From an uncultured SAR86 cluster bacterium (GTDB lineage Bacteria; Pseudomonadota; Gammaproteobacteria; Magnimaribacterales; AG-339-G14), in assembly GCA_902595715.1 (NCBI GenBank), contig CACJRI010000005.1, positions 1 to 64,000 on the forward strand: a stretch of 64,000 bases of DNA, in the 5' to 3' direction. Shown here in pieces: positions 1-9,580 of the stretch. How positions within the stretch are numbered: the stretch's first letter is position 1; every line of letters starts with the position of its first letter. Below the pieces are notes generated by a model, which saw only the letters and a program-made list of their open reading frames with translations, searched no databases and was not told where the DNA came from. The translations under genes were made by a program, and so were the position numbers.

Positions 1-579
1 ATCGTCACGCCAGATGTTCTTGTTCCGCGTCCAGAAACTGAAACATTGGTAGATGCTATTCTCAATGAAAATCTACAAGGTAAAACTCTTCTCGAGCTTG
101 GAACAGGGTCTGGAGCGATTTCTATATCCATCGCTCAAGAAAATAAAGATTGTTTTATCTTAGCAACAGATATTTCTATTAAAAGTATCTTGGTGGCAAA
201 ACAAAATGCAGAGAAGTTTTGCTGTGAAAACATAATTTTTTTAAATCATGACTGGAATAATGAATGGCTTTTTCCTCAGGTTGATTATCTTATTTCTAAT
301 CCTCCTTATGTAGATAAAGAGGCAACTACCGGAAAAGAAGAAGGGATCTGGCATGAACCAGAAAAAGCTTTATTTTCAAAAGATAAAGGTCTATGTGATT
401 TAAAAATAATTTTATCTAAAGGAAAAAATTTTTTAAATGAAAATGGTAAAGTTTATTTAGAACATGCTCCTGATCAATACGAAGAATTAAATAAATTTGC
501 CGTGGAAAATGGATATCTTAATTTTTCGAATTTAAATGATTTAAATGGAGATAAAAGAGTTTCGGTTTATCAATGTTAA
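1..579 (+). CDS. prmC: Release factor glutamine methyltransferase, 5' end cut by window edge
   Basis: PrmC uses S-adenosylmethionine to methylate the glutamine of the GGQ motif in peptide-chain release factors. The reading frame is open from base 1, and the first visible residues read TPDVLVPRPETE, the conserved segment just before the methyltransferase domain. The SAM-binding loop ELGTGSGAISI follows, and the catalytic NPPY motif lies at 298-309. About 192 residues are visible of a usual 270-290, so the N-terminal domain lies outside the window. The stop overlaps the start of moeB by 7 bases. The prmC-moeB pair is usual in gammaproteobacteria, downstream of hemA and prfA. Confidence 0.95.
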   Translation: MVTPDVLVPRPETETLVDAILNENLQGKTLLELGTGSGAISISIAQENKDCFILATDISIKSILVAKQNAEKFCCENIIFLNHDWNNEWLFPQVDYLISNPPYVDKEATTGKEEGIWHEPEKALFSKDKGLCDLKIILSKGKNFLNENGKVYLEHAPDQYEELNKFAVENGYLNFSNLNDLNGDKRVSVYQC

Positions 580-1310
580 AAGAAGAATTATTAAGATATA
601 GCAGACATATTATGTTGCCTGAAATAGACATTGAAGGGCAGGAAAAAATTAATGATATGTCGTTGGCATTTATTGGCATGGGCGGCTTAGGATGCTCTGC
701 CTCTCTTTATTCAGCTTTATCTGGATTTGGTCAAATCAAAATAATAGACTTCGACTTTGTAGAAGCTTCAAACTTACAAAGGCAGATTCTTTTTGATGAA
801 AATGACTTATCAAAAAATAAAGCCACTACCTCAGTAAAAAAATTATCTCAATTAAATCCTTTTGTTGAGCTAATAGGATTAGAGGAAAAAGTTGATTCTG
901 CAAACATCGAACATCTTCTGAAGGATTCAGAAATAATTCTTGATTGCTCTGATAACTTCGAAACAAGAAAAATTGTAAATAGATATTGCGTAGAACATAA
1001 CAAAATTCTTATTTCTGGATCTTCTATTGCTTGGAATGGACAATTAGGTTGCTTTGATTTAAGAGATACTATGAATTCCTGCTATGAGTGTTTATTTGAA
1101 GATCTCGAGAACGAAGATTTATCTTGCAGAGAGTCTGCGATTGCTTCTCCATTAGTTGGAGCCATAGGCTCTTTAATGGCAATTGAAGCGATAAAAGCCA
1201 CTATAGAAAAAAATTTTGAATCATATTTTATGATTTTTGATTCGTTGAAAGGAATTTTTAAAAGAGTTGATATTCATAAAAATCCAGAATGTAGGATCTG
1301 TAGAATCTAA
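573..1310 (+). CDS. moeB: MoeB/ThiF-family adenylyltransferase
   Basis: This 245-residue E1-like enzyme adenylates the C-terminal glycine of a small sulfur-carrier protein (MoaD in molybdopterin synthesis, or ThiS for thiamine). The nucleotide loop GMGGLGCSA is at residues 35-43, the NLQRQ segment at 67-71 and the DCSDN motif at 123-127. Two CxxC pairs, Cys169/Cys172 and Cys239/Cys242, form the structural zinc site. There is no C-terminal rhodanese domain. The ATG overlaps the end of prmC, so the two are probably co-translated. MoeB is preferred over ThiF because of the prmC neighbourhood; the partner protein is not in the window. Confidence 0.88.
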   Translation: MLKEELLRYSRHIMLPEIDIEGQEKINDMSLAFIGMGGLGCSASLYSALSGFGQIKIIDFDFVEASNLQRQILFDENDLSKNKATTSVKKLSQLNPFVELIGLEEKVDSANIEHLLKDSEIILDCSDNFETRKIVNRYCVEHNKILISGSSIAWNGQLGCFDLRDTMNSCYECLFEDLENEDLSCRESAIASPLVGAIGSLMAIEAIKATIEKNFESYFMIFDSLKGIFKRVDIHKNPECRICRI

Positions 1311-1313
1311 ATC

Positions 1314-2369
1314 ATGTTTAAAGGCTATATAGAAGGTTATTACTCTAGGAGGTTACCAATTGATGCTTTTAAAGACTTAAAAACACCAATTTCTCATTAC
1401 TTTTATGGGCCAAAGGAAGATATTTATTTACGTCATCGATGGAAGGAACTTGATAAAAATCTTAAGAGAAGAATTCTTCCAAAAAAAATCAAGCAAGTTT
1501 ATTGCATTTCTCCTTCTTCAGAATTTTGTGAAGACATTGAAAAAAATTTAAAGCTTTTGAAAAGAAAATTATCTCATGCTCTTGAGATGGCTGGCTTTGA
1601 TGAAATAGCAATTTTCTTCGATGACATTGATATAACTAATTTTGGTCAGGAAGCGGCCGACAAAGATTTGGGAAAAAAACATGCAGAAGTTTTAAATGAA
1701 GTTTCTATGCACTTTCCAAAACAAAAAAATATGTGGTTTTGTCCGTCAATTTATAATTTATCTTTATCAAAGGGGATATTTGATGAAGGATATCTAGGAG
1801 GGCTAAAAGAAAATTTAAATAAGCGCGTAGTTATTTTTTGGACAGGTGATACTGTTATCAGTGAAAGGATCAATAATTCATCTCTAAAGTCTATTCAAGA
1901 CTTTTTTAAAAATCCTATAGCCATTTGGGATAATTTTTATGCAAATGATTATTGCCCAAGTAGATTGTTTCTAGGTCCCTTAAAAGGAAGATCATTAAAC
2001 AAATCAATAGTTGGACACTTTCTTAACGGAACTGGTTTAAAAGAAACAGACAAATTTTTATTAAATTATCTATTTAACCCAAAGCAGAAAGTTCCATATT
2101 TACCAAAAGAATTAAAACCAATCTTCTCTGATCCATTTAAGACGTTAAACGAAAAGGAATTACAGCGCGCTTTAAATATTAGTAAAAAATCAATTCGATT
2201 TATTTTTGAAAACCCTCTTGATGAAATTTTATTGGAATGGAAACCATTTTTAATGTCTTCTTTAAATGATATAAAACTTTTTCATTTAGAATCAAAAAAA
2301 GAGGTTGAAGGATTTCTTGAGCGAAGATATTCTCCTTTATTCGTAAAGGGTTTAACAAAAAAAAGGTGA
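1314..2369 (+). CDS. GH84-family beta-N-acetylglucosaminidase (O-GlcNAcase-like), cytoplasmic
   Basis: This 351-residue protein resembles the catalytic barrel of glycoside hydrolase family 84, which removes beta-linked GlcNAc by substrate-assisted catalysis. It opens directly on the first barrel strand (GYIEGYYSRR, residues 4-13). The two catalytic aspartates lie in FFDDID (Asp103, Asp104), and the family motifs WTGD (176-179) and WDNFYANDY (205-213) follow. There is no signal peptide, carbohydrate-binding module or acetyltransferase domain, so it should act in the cytoplasm. It starts 3 bases after moeB, where murI follows moeB in many gammaproteobacteria. The natural substrate is unknown; wall-recycling saccharides or glycosylated proteins are guesses. 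Confidence 0.8.
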   Translation: MFKGYIEGYYSRRLPIDAFKDLKTPISHYFYGPKEDIYLRHRWKELDKNLKRRILPKKIKQVYCISPSSEFCEDIEKNLKLLKRKLSHALEMAGFDEIAIFFDDIDITNFGQEAADKDLGKKHAEVLNEVSMHFPKQKNMWFCPSIYNLSLSKGIFDEGYLGGLKENLNKRVVIFWTGDTVISERINNSSLKSIQDFFKNPIAIWDNFYANDYCPSRLFLGPLKGRSLNKSIVGHFLNGTGLKETDKFLLNYLFNPKQKVPYLPKELKPIFSDPFKTLNEKELQRALNISKKSIRFIFENPLDEILLEWKPFLMSSLNDIKLFHLESKKEVEGFLERRYSPLFVKGLTKKR

Positions 2370-2373
2370 GATT

Positions 2374-3990
2374 ATGTTAGGGAATATGATGAATGAACAA
2401 CTTCTAATTTCAGGAGTTTTAGAACATGCTATAAAAAATAACGCCAATACAGAAATAGTAAGCAACACTGTAGAAGGAGGCATACACAGATATACCATTA
2501 AAGACTCTGCGAAAAGATCAAAGAAATTGGCCAATGCTTTGCTTAATTTAAATATTAAAGAGGGGGATATAATTGCCACAATGGCAGTAAACAGTTATCG
2601 CCATTTAGAACTTTATTTTGGTATTTCTGGATTAGGAGCTGTTCTTCATACTCTTAATCCAAGATTGTTTCCAGATGACATTAAATACATAGTTAATCAT
2701 GCTGAAGATAAATATATCTTCGTTGACGCGCCTTTCTTACCAATCATAGAAAATGTCATTTCTGACCTTAAAACAGTTAAAGGAATTGTGGTACTTACTG
2801 ATAAGGAGCACATGCCATCTTCATCGATTAAAAATCTCATCTGTTATGAAGATCTTATTGCTGATGAATCTGAAGATATAGTTTGGCCTGAGTTTGATGA
2901 GAATACAGCATCATCATTGTGTTATACATCCGGCACAACTGGAAATCCTAAGGGAGTTCTTTATTCTCACAGATCTACAGTTTTGCATGCTTGGTATGCT
3001 ACCGCAGGTAATGCAATGAATTTAACTTCTGAAACTGTTTTGCTTCCTGTAGTGCCAATGTTTCATGTTAACGCGTGGGGAATTCCATATGCCTCATTTA
3101 TGTACGGTGCCAAAATGGTTTTTCCAGGCCCCTTTACTGATGGTGAATCAATTTGTAATTTAATTACTTCTGAAAAAGTAAATCAGCTTATGGGAGTTCC
3201 TACGGTATGGCTTGACTTACTGAATTACACTGAAAAGAACAAAATCAAACTTGATTCTGTAAATAGTGTTTTGGTCGGTGGTTCTGCTGCTCCAAAAGCT
3301 ATGATTAAAGCCTTTCAAGAGAAACATGATTGTTTTTTACTTCATGGTTGGGGTATGACAGAAATGAGTCCGCTTGGGACACTTAATTCCTACACTCCAG
3401 AGATGGATGGCATGGATCTGGAAGAAAGATATGAAATTCAAACAAGCCAAGGTAGAGCAGTTTACGGTTGTTCAATGAAAATAATAAATGATGAAGGTAA
3501 GGTTCTTCCTAATGATGGAAAAACGTTTGGGAGACTTATGGTCAAAGGCCCTGCAATTATTGAACGTTATTTTAAGTCTAATGAGACTGCTCTGGAAGAT
3601 GGATGGTTTGATACAGGAGACGTTGCAACGATAGATACTCATGGTTATATGAGAATAGTTGATAGAAGTAAAGATGTTATAAAATCTGGAGGAGAGTGGA
3701 TTAGCTCTATTGATCTAGAAAACACGGCAGTTGGACATCCGGGAGTAGCAGAGGCATGCGTTGTTGGCGTTGCTCATGCCAAATGGGATGAAAGACCTTT
3801 GTTGTTTATTGTTAAAAATAACTTGGAAGATTGCGATAAAGATTCAGTATTGGATTACCTTTCTGATAAAGTAGCTAAGTGGTGGCTTCCTGATGACGTT
3901 ATCTTTCTAGATGAGCTTCCTCACGGAGCAACAGGGAAACTTCTCAAGACAGGTTTGCGAGAAGACTACAAAAATCATTTAATGAAATAA
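2374..3990 (+). CDS. DmdB-like acyl-CoA ligase (AMP-forming)
   Basis: This 538-residue ANL-superfamily enzyme activates a carboxylic acid to an acyl-AMP and transfers it to CoA. The P-loop [10 protein letters not shown] is at residues 185-194, WGMTEMSP forms the adenine-binding motif, and [13 protein letters not shown] is the hinge. The catalytic lysine is Lys522 in ATGK near the C-terminus. The N-terminal [13 protein letters not shown] and the [14 protein letters not shown] region recall methylmercaptopropionate-CoA ligase (DmdB), from memory of that family. Related enzymes also use medium-chain acids, so the substrate is open. A purine-rich ribosome site lies just upstream, and a MaoC hydratase follows after 15 bases. 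Confidence 0.82.
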   Translation: MLGNMMNEQLLISGVLEHAIKNNANTEIVSNTVEGGIHRYTIKDSAKRSKKLANALLNLNIKEGDIIATMAVNSYRHLELYFGISGLGAVLHTLNPRLFPDDIKYIVNHAEDKYIFVDAPFLPIIENVISDLKTVKGIVVLTDKEHMPSSSIKNLICYEDLIADESEDIVWPEFDENTASSLCYTSGTTGNPKGVLYSHRSTVLHAWYATAGNAMNLTSETVLLPVVPMFHVNAWGIPYASFMYGAKMVFPGPFTDGESICNLITSEKVNQLMGVPTVWLDLLNYTEKNKIKLDSVNSVLVGGSAAPKAMIKAFQEKHDCFLLHGWGMTEMSPLGTLNSYTPEMDGMDLEERYEIQTSQGRAVYGCSMKIINDEGKVLPNDGKTFGRLMVKGPAIIERYFKSNETALEDGWFDTGDVATIDTHGYMRIVDRSKDVIKSGGEWISSIDLENTAVGHPGVAEACVVGVAHAKWDERPLLFIVKNNLEDCDKDSVLDYLSDKVAKWWLPDDVIFLDELPHGATGKLLKTGLREDYKNHLMK

Positions 3991-4005
3991 AAAAAGGAGA
4001 AAACA

Positions 4006-4458
4006 ATGGCTGGATTAGTACCTGCAGACACTTTAAAAGATTACATTGGTAAAGATATGGGGGCTTCAGATTGGTTAAAAGTCGATCAAGATAGAATAAA
4101 TCAATTTGCTGATGCAACGAATGACCATCAATTCATTCATATCGATTCAGAAAAAGCTACGCCACTTTTTGGCTCAACAATAGCTCATGGATTCTTATCC
4201 CTCTCATTGATGGCTGGGTTGCCAGCTCCTCAAGTTGCTCCTGAGGGCATGACCATGGTTTTTAATTATGGACTTGATAAGGTTCGATTTTTAACTCCTG
4301 TAAATGTGGGTTCAAAAGTAAGGACTAAATCAACACTTTTATCTGTTGATGATAAAGGTGACGGAAGATATCTTTTGAAATACGAAGTTGTAATGGAGAT
4401 AGAAGGGCAAGAAAAACCCGCTTATGTAGCCGAGTCTTTATCCATGTTCATTACTTAG
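4006..4458 (+). CDS. MaoC-family (R)-specific enoyl-CoA hydratase
   Basis: This 150-residue single hot-dog protein is of the MaoC/PhaJ/NodN type, which hydrates trans-2-enoyl-CoA to (R)-3-hydroxyacyl-CoA. The hydratase motif FADATNDHQFIHID (residues 34-47) supplies Asp40 and His45, and the TIAHGFLSLSL helix follows. An AAGGAG ribosome site lies about 6 bases upstream of the ATG, stronger than at most genes here. It is paired with the acyl-CoA ligase, suggesting a two-gene acyl-CoA unit. Its stop overlaps the convergent gatB stop by 8 bases. Confidence 0.85.
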   Translation: MAGLVPADTLKDYIGKDMGASDWLKVDQDRINQFADATNDHQFIHIDSEKATPLFGSTIAHGFLSLSLMAGLPAPQVAPEGMTMVFNYGLDKVRFLTPVNVGSKVRTKSTLLSVDDKGDGRYLLKYEVVMEIEGQEKPAYVAESLSMFIT

Positions 4459-5890
4459 ATAATTTATCCTTTAAAAGTTTATTCACAATTTGTGGGCTTG
4501 CACTTCCCGAAGTTTTTTTCATTACTTGCCCAACAAAAAAGCCTTGCAATCTATCTTTGCCTGATTTTAGCTGTTCAAATTGTTTCTGATTTTCAGAAAT
4601 TACCTCATCTAGGATTTTTTCTATTTCACCGTCATTAGAAATTTGTTCTAAACCTTCTTTCTGAATGAGCTCTTGTATTTCTCCTCCTTCACTCCATACA
4701 ATCTCAAGAAGTTTTTTCGCAGAAGGGCCAGATATTTTTTGGTCTTCAATATTTTGAATTATCTCTGCAATGTGCTTTGGATCTACTCTAGACTCAGAAA
4801 TCTTTGTGTCATTTTTATTAAGCAGCGCAAATAAGTCTCCAGTTATCCAATTAACAGCATTTTTAGGAGAAACTTCATAAGACAATACTTCTTCAAAAAA
4901 GGATGCAGTTTCTTTATTTATTGTCACAAGTTCAGCATTTTCATCTGATAGTTTGTAAGAGCTTCTGAACCTTTCTTTCATAATTTCTGGCAATTCAGGA
5001 AGATTTTTTCTTACATCGTTAATTTGATCTTTTGAGATTTTTATTGGAATTAAATCCGGTTCTGGGAAGTAGCGGTAGTCATTGGCTTCTTCTTTTGAAC
5101 GCATGGATCGCGTAAGATTTTTCTTAGAATCATACAATCTAGTTTCTTGAATAATTTCTTCTCCCTTTTCAAGCTCTTTAATTTGTCTATCTATTTCAAA
5201 AATAATTGCTTTTTCAACAAATTTGAAAGAATTTATATTTTTTAATTCAGTTCTAGTGCCTAGTTCTTGATCATCGGGCCTTTTAACAGATACGTTAGCG
5301 TCGCATCTCATAGATCCTTGTGACATGTCGCCATCTGAGATTCCCAAGAAAGTAACAATGCTGTGTATTTTTTTTAAATACTCAACTGCTTCCTCAGCAG
5401 AACTTAGATCAGGCTCAGAGACTATTTCTAATAAGCAAGTTCCAGCTCTATTTAAATCTATTGCGGAGTTATTGCTGTATAAGTCATGGATTGATTTTCC
5501 TGCATCTTCTTCAAGATGAGCTCTAGTAACGCCAATAATTTTTGATTCATCACCAACTTTTATTTCAACACTTCCTTTGCCGACTATAGGATCATCTAAC
5601 TGACTTATTTGATAACCCTTAGGCAAGTCGGGATAAAAGTAATTCTTTCTTGCAAAAATTACTTTTTCAGATATTTCGGCATTTATTGCGCAACCAAACT
5701 TTAATGCATGAGAAATAGCTTCCTTATTTAATACCGGCAATACACCAGGAAGCCCTAAGTCAATTTCACTAGCCTGAGTATTTGGTTCAGCACCAAAAAC
5801 TATTGGTGAAGAGGAAAAAAGTTTTGTTTTAGTTGCAAGTTGTACATGAACTTCTAGTCCAATAACAGGTTGCCAATTATTTAAACTCAT
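4451..5890 (-). CDS. gatB: Glu/Asp-tRNA amidotransferase subunit B
   Basis: GatB is the tRNA-binding kinase and transamidase subunit of GatCAB, which converts misacylated Glu-tRNA(Gln) or Asp-tRNA(Asn) to the amide form. The 479-residue length is normal. The N-terminal WQPVIGLEVHVQL, the ARKNYFYPDLPKGYQISQ segment, and the MSQGSMRCDANVS and RYFPEPDL motifs are all present. The C-terminal YqeY-like tail ends in a GFFVGQVMKKTSG helix region. It is the last gene of gatC-gatA-gatB and overlaps gatA by 14 bases. The placement opposite mreB is as in Pseudomonas-type genomes. Confidence 0.97.
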   Translation of the reverse strand: MSLNNWQPVIGLEVHVQLATKTKLFSSSPIVFGAEPNTQASEIDLGLPGVLPVLNKEAISHALKFGCAINAEISEKVIFARKNYFYPDLPKGYQISQLDDPIVGKGSVEIKVGDESKIIGVTRAHLEEDAGKSIHDLYSNNSAIDLNRAGTCLLEIVSEPDLSSAEEAVEYLKKIHSIVTFLGISDGDMSQGSMRCDANVSVKRPDDQELGTRTELKNINSFKFVEKAIIFEIDRQIKELEKGEEIIQETRLYDSKKNLTRSMRSKEEANDYRYFPEPDLIPIKISKDQINDVRKNLPELPEIMKERFRSSYKLSDENAELVTINKETASFFEEVLSYEVSPKNAVNWITGDLFALLNKNDTKISESRVDPKHIAEIIQNIEDQKISGPSAKKLLEIVWSEGGEIQELIQKEGLEQISNDGEIEKILDEVISENQKQFEQLKSGKDRLQGFFVGQVMKKTSGSASPQIVNKLLKDKLSK

Positions 5891-7316
5891 GGAAATTCGT
5901 TAATTTTTGAAATTTGTTTGCAAGGTTAAGAATTCTTCCTTCCTCAAGATAGTTTCCAATAAGTTGAAGGCCAATTGGCATTTCGTCAGCCGTACCTGAT
6001 GGAATTGATAAGGCTGGTAAACCTGCTAAGTTTGCAGGAATTGTATAAATATCTTGTTCATACATTTCTACAGGATCGCTTATTGAGCCGAGTTCAAAAG
6101 AAGAGTTAGAGCAAGTAGGCATTGCTATCGAAGAAACTTTTTTAAAAGCTTCATCAAAATCACTCTTTATTAAATTTCTTATTTTTAAAGCCTTATTATA
6201 AAAGGCATCATAGTAACCTGCTGAAAGACAAAACGTTCCAATAAAAATTCTATTTTTTACTTCTCTGCCAAATCCTTCTGTTCTTGAATTCACATAAAGA
6301 TCTTCTAAAGAAGATACGCTCTCGCTTCTATGGCCAAATCTAATTCCATCATATCTTGCTAAATTTGCTGAACACTCTGCAGGGGCTATTACATAGTAAG
6401 CAGGCAAGGAGTACTCAATATGAGGTAGATTAATTTCTTCAATTTTTGCTCCATCTTTTTCAAGAATAGAAATGGCATTCTTGAAAGAATCCCGCACCTG
6501 ATCATTTTTAATATTCTCAATTAGTTCTTTAGGAATTCCAATTATATGTTCTTGATCTGCATCGACTTCCTGTTGTAAATCTTTTACTTCTTCATTCAAA
6601 GATGTCGAGTCTTTTTGATCAAATCCAGACATATATTTGAGAGCTATAGCCGCATCCTTAGCATTTTTTGCAATTATTCCTGCTTGATCAAGGCTAGACG
6701 CGAAAGCAATCATTCCCCATCTGGAAACTCTTCCATAAGTAGGTTTTATACCTGTTACTCCACAGAAAGAAGCCGGCTGTCTTATGGAGCCTCCTGTATC
6801 GGTTGCAGTTGCAAATGAGCAAAGATTGGCTCTAACAGCAGCTGCGGATCCTCCAGAAGAACCTCCCGGAGAAAGTTTTTCGTTAATAGGGTTTAAAACA
6901 TTTCCGTAAAAGCTTGTTTCGTTAGAAGATCCCATAGCAAATTCATCCATATTTGTTTTTCCCAAGGTAACTGCTCCTGCAGCATCCAATTTAGAGAAAA
7001 CCTCTGAAGAATAAGGAGAAATGAAGTTGGATAACATTCTAGAACCACAAGTTGTTTTTTTATCTTTAATACAAAAAATATCTTTGTGAGCAATTGGAAT
7101 CCCTTCTAGAGGCCTAGCTTTGTTTTTTGCAATATTTTCATCTGCTATTAGGGCTTTTTCTTCTGACTCTTCTTCAAAGACTGAAATGAAGCAATTTAGA
7201 GATTTTTTTTTCTTAATTTCATTTAAATATGCTCCTGTAATTTCTTTAGATGAGAAAGATTTATCAGTAAGCCCAAGTATTTGATCTGTTAAAGAAAGAT
7301 TTATTAATTCACTCAT
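5877..7316 (-). CDS. gatA: Glu/Asp-tRNA amidotransferase subunit A
   Basis: GatA is the glutaminase of GatCAB and belongs to the amidase-signature family. The catalytic Ser-cisSer-Lys triad is visible as Lys78 in IAHKDIF, Ser153 in GGSSGGSAA and Ser177 in TDTGGSIRQPA. The 479-residue length is typical. It lies 2 bases after gatC and its end overlaps gatB, so the three are translated as a unit. Nothing is odd in its key residues. Confidence 0.97.
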   Translation of the reverse strand: MSELINLSLTDQILGLTDKSFSSKEITGAYLNEIKKKKSLNCFISVFEEESEEKALIADENIAKNKARPLEGIPIAHKDIFCIKDKKTTCGSRMLSNFISPYSSEVFSKLDAAGAVTLGKTNMDEFAMGSSNETSFYGNVLNPINEKLSPGGSSGGSAAAVRANLCSFATATDTGGSIRQPASFCGVTGIKPTYGRVSRWGMIAFASSLDQAGIIAKNAKDAAIALKYMSGFDQKDSTSLNEEVKDLQQEVDADQEHIIGIPKELIENIKNDQVRDSFKNAISILEKDGAKIEEINLPHIEYSLPAYYVIAPAECSANLARYDGIRFGHRSESVSSLEDLYVNSRTEGFGREVKNRIFIGTFCLSAGYYDAFYNKALKIRNLIKSDFDEAFKKVSSIAMPTCSNSSFELGSISDPVEMYEQDIYTIPANLAGLPALSIPSGTADEMPIGLQLIGNYLEEGRILNLANKFQKLTNFHEFK

Positions 7317-7318
7317 AA

Positions 7319-7606
7319 TTATTCAATTACTTTAGGGGTTAGATAAAAACCAGAGTCTTTTTCCTTAGAAAGTTCTTGAAGTTTCTCTCTTTCAATATCT
7401 TTCTTTTCTATGTCTTCTCTCAAAGTCTGAGTATTTTCTATGGGATGTGTTAATGGATTTATTTTTGAAGTATCTACCTCATCCATTTTGTTAACCATTG
7501 TCAAAATAGATTCTAGATCTTCTACCAAAGAGTCAGATGTCTCTTTGTCTATTTTGATCTTACTCAATAAAGAGATGTTTTTAAGGTCTTGTTCAGTAAT
7601 TTTCAT
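7319..7606 (-). CDS. gatC: Glu/Asp-tRNA amidotransferase subunit C
   Basis: This 95-residue small subunit wraps around GatA and stabilises its contact with GatB. The N-terminal helix ITEQDLKNISLLSKIKI and the conserved NPLTHP segment near residue 50 match GatC, which is otherwise poorly conserved. It is first in its operon, 80 bases from the divergent mreB. No clear promoter could be picked in that AT-rich spacer. Confidence 0.93.
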   Translation of the reverse strand: MKITEQDLKNISLLSKIKIDKETSDSLVEDLESILTMVNKMDEVDTSKINPLTHPIENTQTLREDIEKKDIEREKLQELSKEKDSGFYLTPKVIE

Positions 7607-7686
7607 TATAATGACTCAAAGAGAGGAAGATTTTATATCAACTTAAAATCAACTACTATTCGAATTATTTAAAAAGTTACAAAATT

Positions 7687-8727
7687 ATGGTTCTAAAAGC
7701 TCTTAAAGGCATCTACTCAACAGATTTATCAATTGACTTGGGTACTGCTAATACACTCATTTTTGCCAAAGGAAAGGGAATTGTTCTAAATGAACCATCC
7801 GTAGTGGCTATAAAAAAATCCGAGGGTCATAGATCAGTGGTTGCGGTAGGCTCTGAAGCAAAAAGAATGCTTGGAAGAGTTCCTGGAAACATCGAAGCAA
7901 TTCGACCACTTAAAGATGGAGTTATTGCAGATTTTCAAGTAACAGAAAAAATGCTTCAACATTTTATTCAGGTCGTTCATGGAGAAAATTTCTTTAAACC
8001 AAGTCCAAGAATATTGATTTGCGTTCCTTGCCAATCGACACAAGTAGAAAGAAGAGCAATAAGAGAATCAGCCCTTCAAGCAGGTGCTAGAGAAGTCAGG
8101 CTTATAGAAGAGCCTATGGCAGCAGCAATTGGTGCTGGATTGCCGGTTGAAGAGGCATCAGGTTCAATGGTAGTAGATATTGGTGGAGGTACAACTGAAA
8201 TAGCAATTCTTGCACTTAATGGTGTCGTTTTTTCAAGCTCTTTGAAAACGGGAGGTGATAGATTCAATGAAGCTATTGTGTCTTATATTAGAAGAAAATA
8301 CGGAGTTTTGGTTGGTGAATCAACTGCTGAAAGAATAAAAGAAACTGTGGGTTGTGCAACTCCTGAAAGTGAAGATAAATCAATGGAAATCAGAGGAAGA
8401 AATTTAGCTGAAGGTGTTCCGAACACAATTAATTTTTCAAGCTTAGAAGCTTATGAAGCCATATCGGGACCTCTATCTTCAATTCTTCAATCTATAAGAA
8501 ATGCCTTAGAACAATCTCCTCCAGAACTAAGCGCAGATATTTCTGAAAGAGGAATAGTTTTAACAGGAGGAGGCGCCTTGCTTACAGACTTAGATATAAT
8601 GATATCTGAGCAAACTGGAATTCCAGTAATTGTCGCTGATGATCCTTTGACTTGTGTAGTAAAAGGCGGAGGAATTGCCCTAGATATAATTGATAAATTT
8701 GATGTAGATCTTTTATCTACAGAGTAA
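7687..8727 (+). CDS. mreB: Rod-shape-determining actin homologue MreB
   Basis: MreB filaments on the inner face of the membrane organise the elongation machinery. The 346-residue protein carries the actin ATPase motifs: phosphate 1 [12 protein letters not shown], phosphate 2 [13 protein letters not shown] and the adenosine motif [11 protein letters not shown]. It is first in mreBCD and divergent from gatCAB. It implies a rod- or ovoid-shaped cell that keeps an elongasome despite other genome reduction. Confidence 0.98.
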   Translation: MVLKALKGIYSTDLSIDLGTANTLIFAKGKGIVLNEPSVVAIKKSEGHRSVVAVGSEAKRMLGRVPGNIEAIRPLKDGVIADFQVTEKMLQHFIQVVHGENFFKPSPRILICVPCQSTQVERRAIRESALQAGAREVRLIEEPMAAAIGAGLPVEEASGSMVVDIGGGTTEIAILALNGVVFSSSLKTGGDRFNEAIVSYIRRKYGVLVGESTAERIKETVGCATPESEDKSMEIRGRNLAEGVPNTINFSSLEAYEAISGPLSSILQSIRNALEQSPPELSADISERGIVLTGGGALLTDLDIMISEQTGIPVIVADDPLTCVVKGGGIALDIIDKFDVDLLSTE

Positions 8728-8731
8728 TTTC

Positions 8732-9580
8732 ATGTTCGGCGGTGAACACAAGCAAACCGATATCGCGCAAACAGCTATATTCACCACTGGGTCAATGCGC
8801 GCGAGTCGTTTCTATCCAGCAATCATTTTCACTTTTCTTATAATGTATGGAGATTATTCGTTTGATTTAAGCAGTAAAATTAGATTCGTTTCGTCATATC
8901 TTTTTACTCCTTTTACACAAATTGAATACCTAGCTAAAGATAGTTTTAATTCCTTTGATTCTTATTTTTCATCTCAAAAAAAGCTTTCTGAAGAAATTAA
9001 CACATTGAGAAATCAGATAAGAGATCTAGAAAATCAAAATCTTGCTCTCAAAAATATAAAAGCTTCTCTAAATGAGCTTGAGGAGCTTTTTGATCTAAGT
9101 AAGAGTTTTCAAGAAAGAGAAATATTTTTAGGTAAAATTACAGACTACAAAAAATTTCCTAAAGAACTTGTTTTAGTTGAAACCAGAACAAACAAAATTT
9201 CAAAAGATATGATTGCTTTTAATGTTTTCGGACTAATTGGAGTAATAGACGAGCTACTTAATAACTCAATAAAAATAACACCTCTACACGATGCATCAAT
9301 AAAAGTTCCGGCAAAGAACTCTAGGACTTTAGAAAATATAATTATAGTTGGAACGGGTAAGCCTAAAATATTTCAAATTGAAGAATTTAAAAAAAATGGA
9401 GATATTAAAAGAGGTGACGAAATCATTTCGTCTGGATTGGGAGGCAGGTTTCCGGAAGGTTTCTTACTCGGAAAGGTGACCGAGATCAAAGAAAATGATC
9501 AATCAAACTTTTTGCTAATTACAGTTGAAAATACTTTTGACTTTAGTTTTGGCTCTACTATTTTATTTACTAAGCCATGA
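8732..9580 (+). CDS. mreC: Rod-shape protein MreC
   Basis: This 282-residue bitopic protein links MreB to the periplasmic wall synthases. There is one N-terminal membrane segment (about residues 28-45), then a coiled coil (SEEINTLRNQIRDLENQNLALK), then the beta-barrel MreC domain with GLIGVIDE and DEIISSGLGGRFPEGFLLG. It starts 4 bases after mreB and overlaps mreD at an ATGA. Confidence 0.93.
   Translation: MFGGEHKQTDIAQTAIFTTGSMRASRFYPAIIFTFLIMYGDYSFDLSSKIRFVSSYLFTPFTQIEYLAKDSFNSFDSYFSSQKKLSEEINTLRNQIRDLENQNLALKNIKASLNELEELFDLSKSFQEREIFLGKITDYKKFPKELVLVETRTNKISKDMIAFNVFGLIGVIDELLNNSIKITPLHDASIKVPAKNSRTLENIIIVGTGKPKIFQIEEFKKNGDIKRGDEIISSGLGGRFPEGFLLGKVTEIKENDQSNFLLITVENTFDFSFGSTILFTKP

Noticed and set aside
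2352-2579. Antisense frame over the start of the acyl-CoA ligase gene
   Set aside because: It overlaps a well-supported gene, has no recognisable product and no ribosome site.
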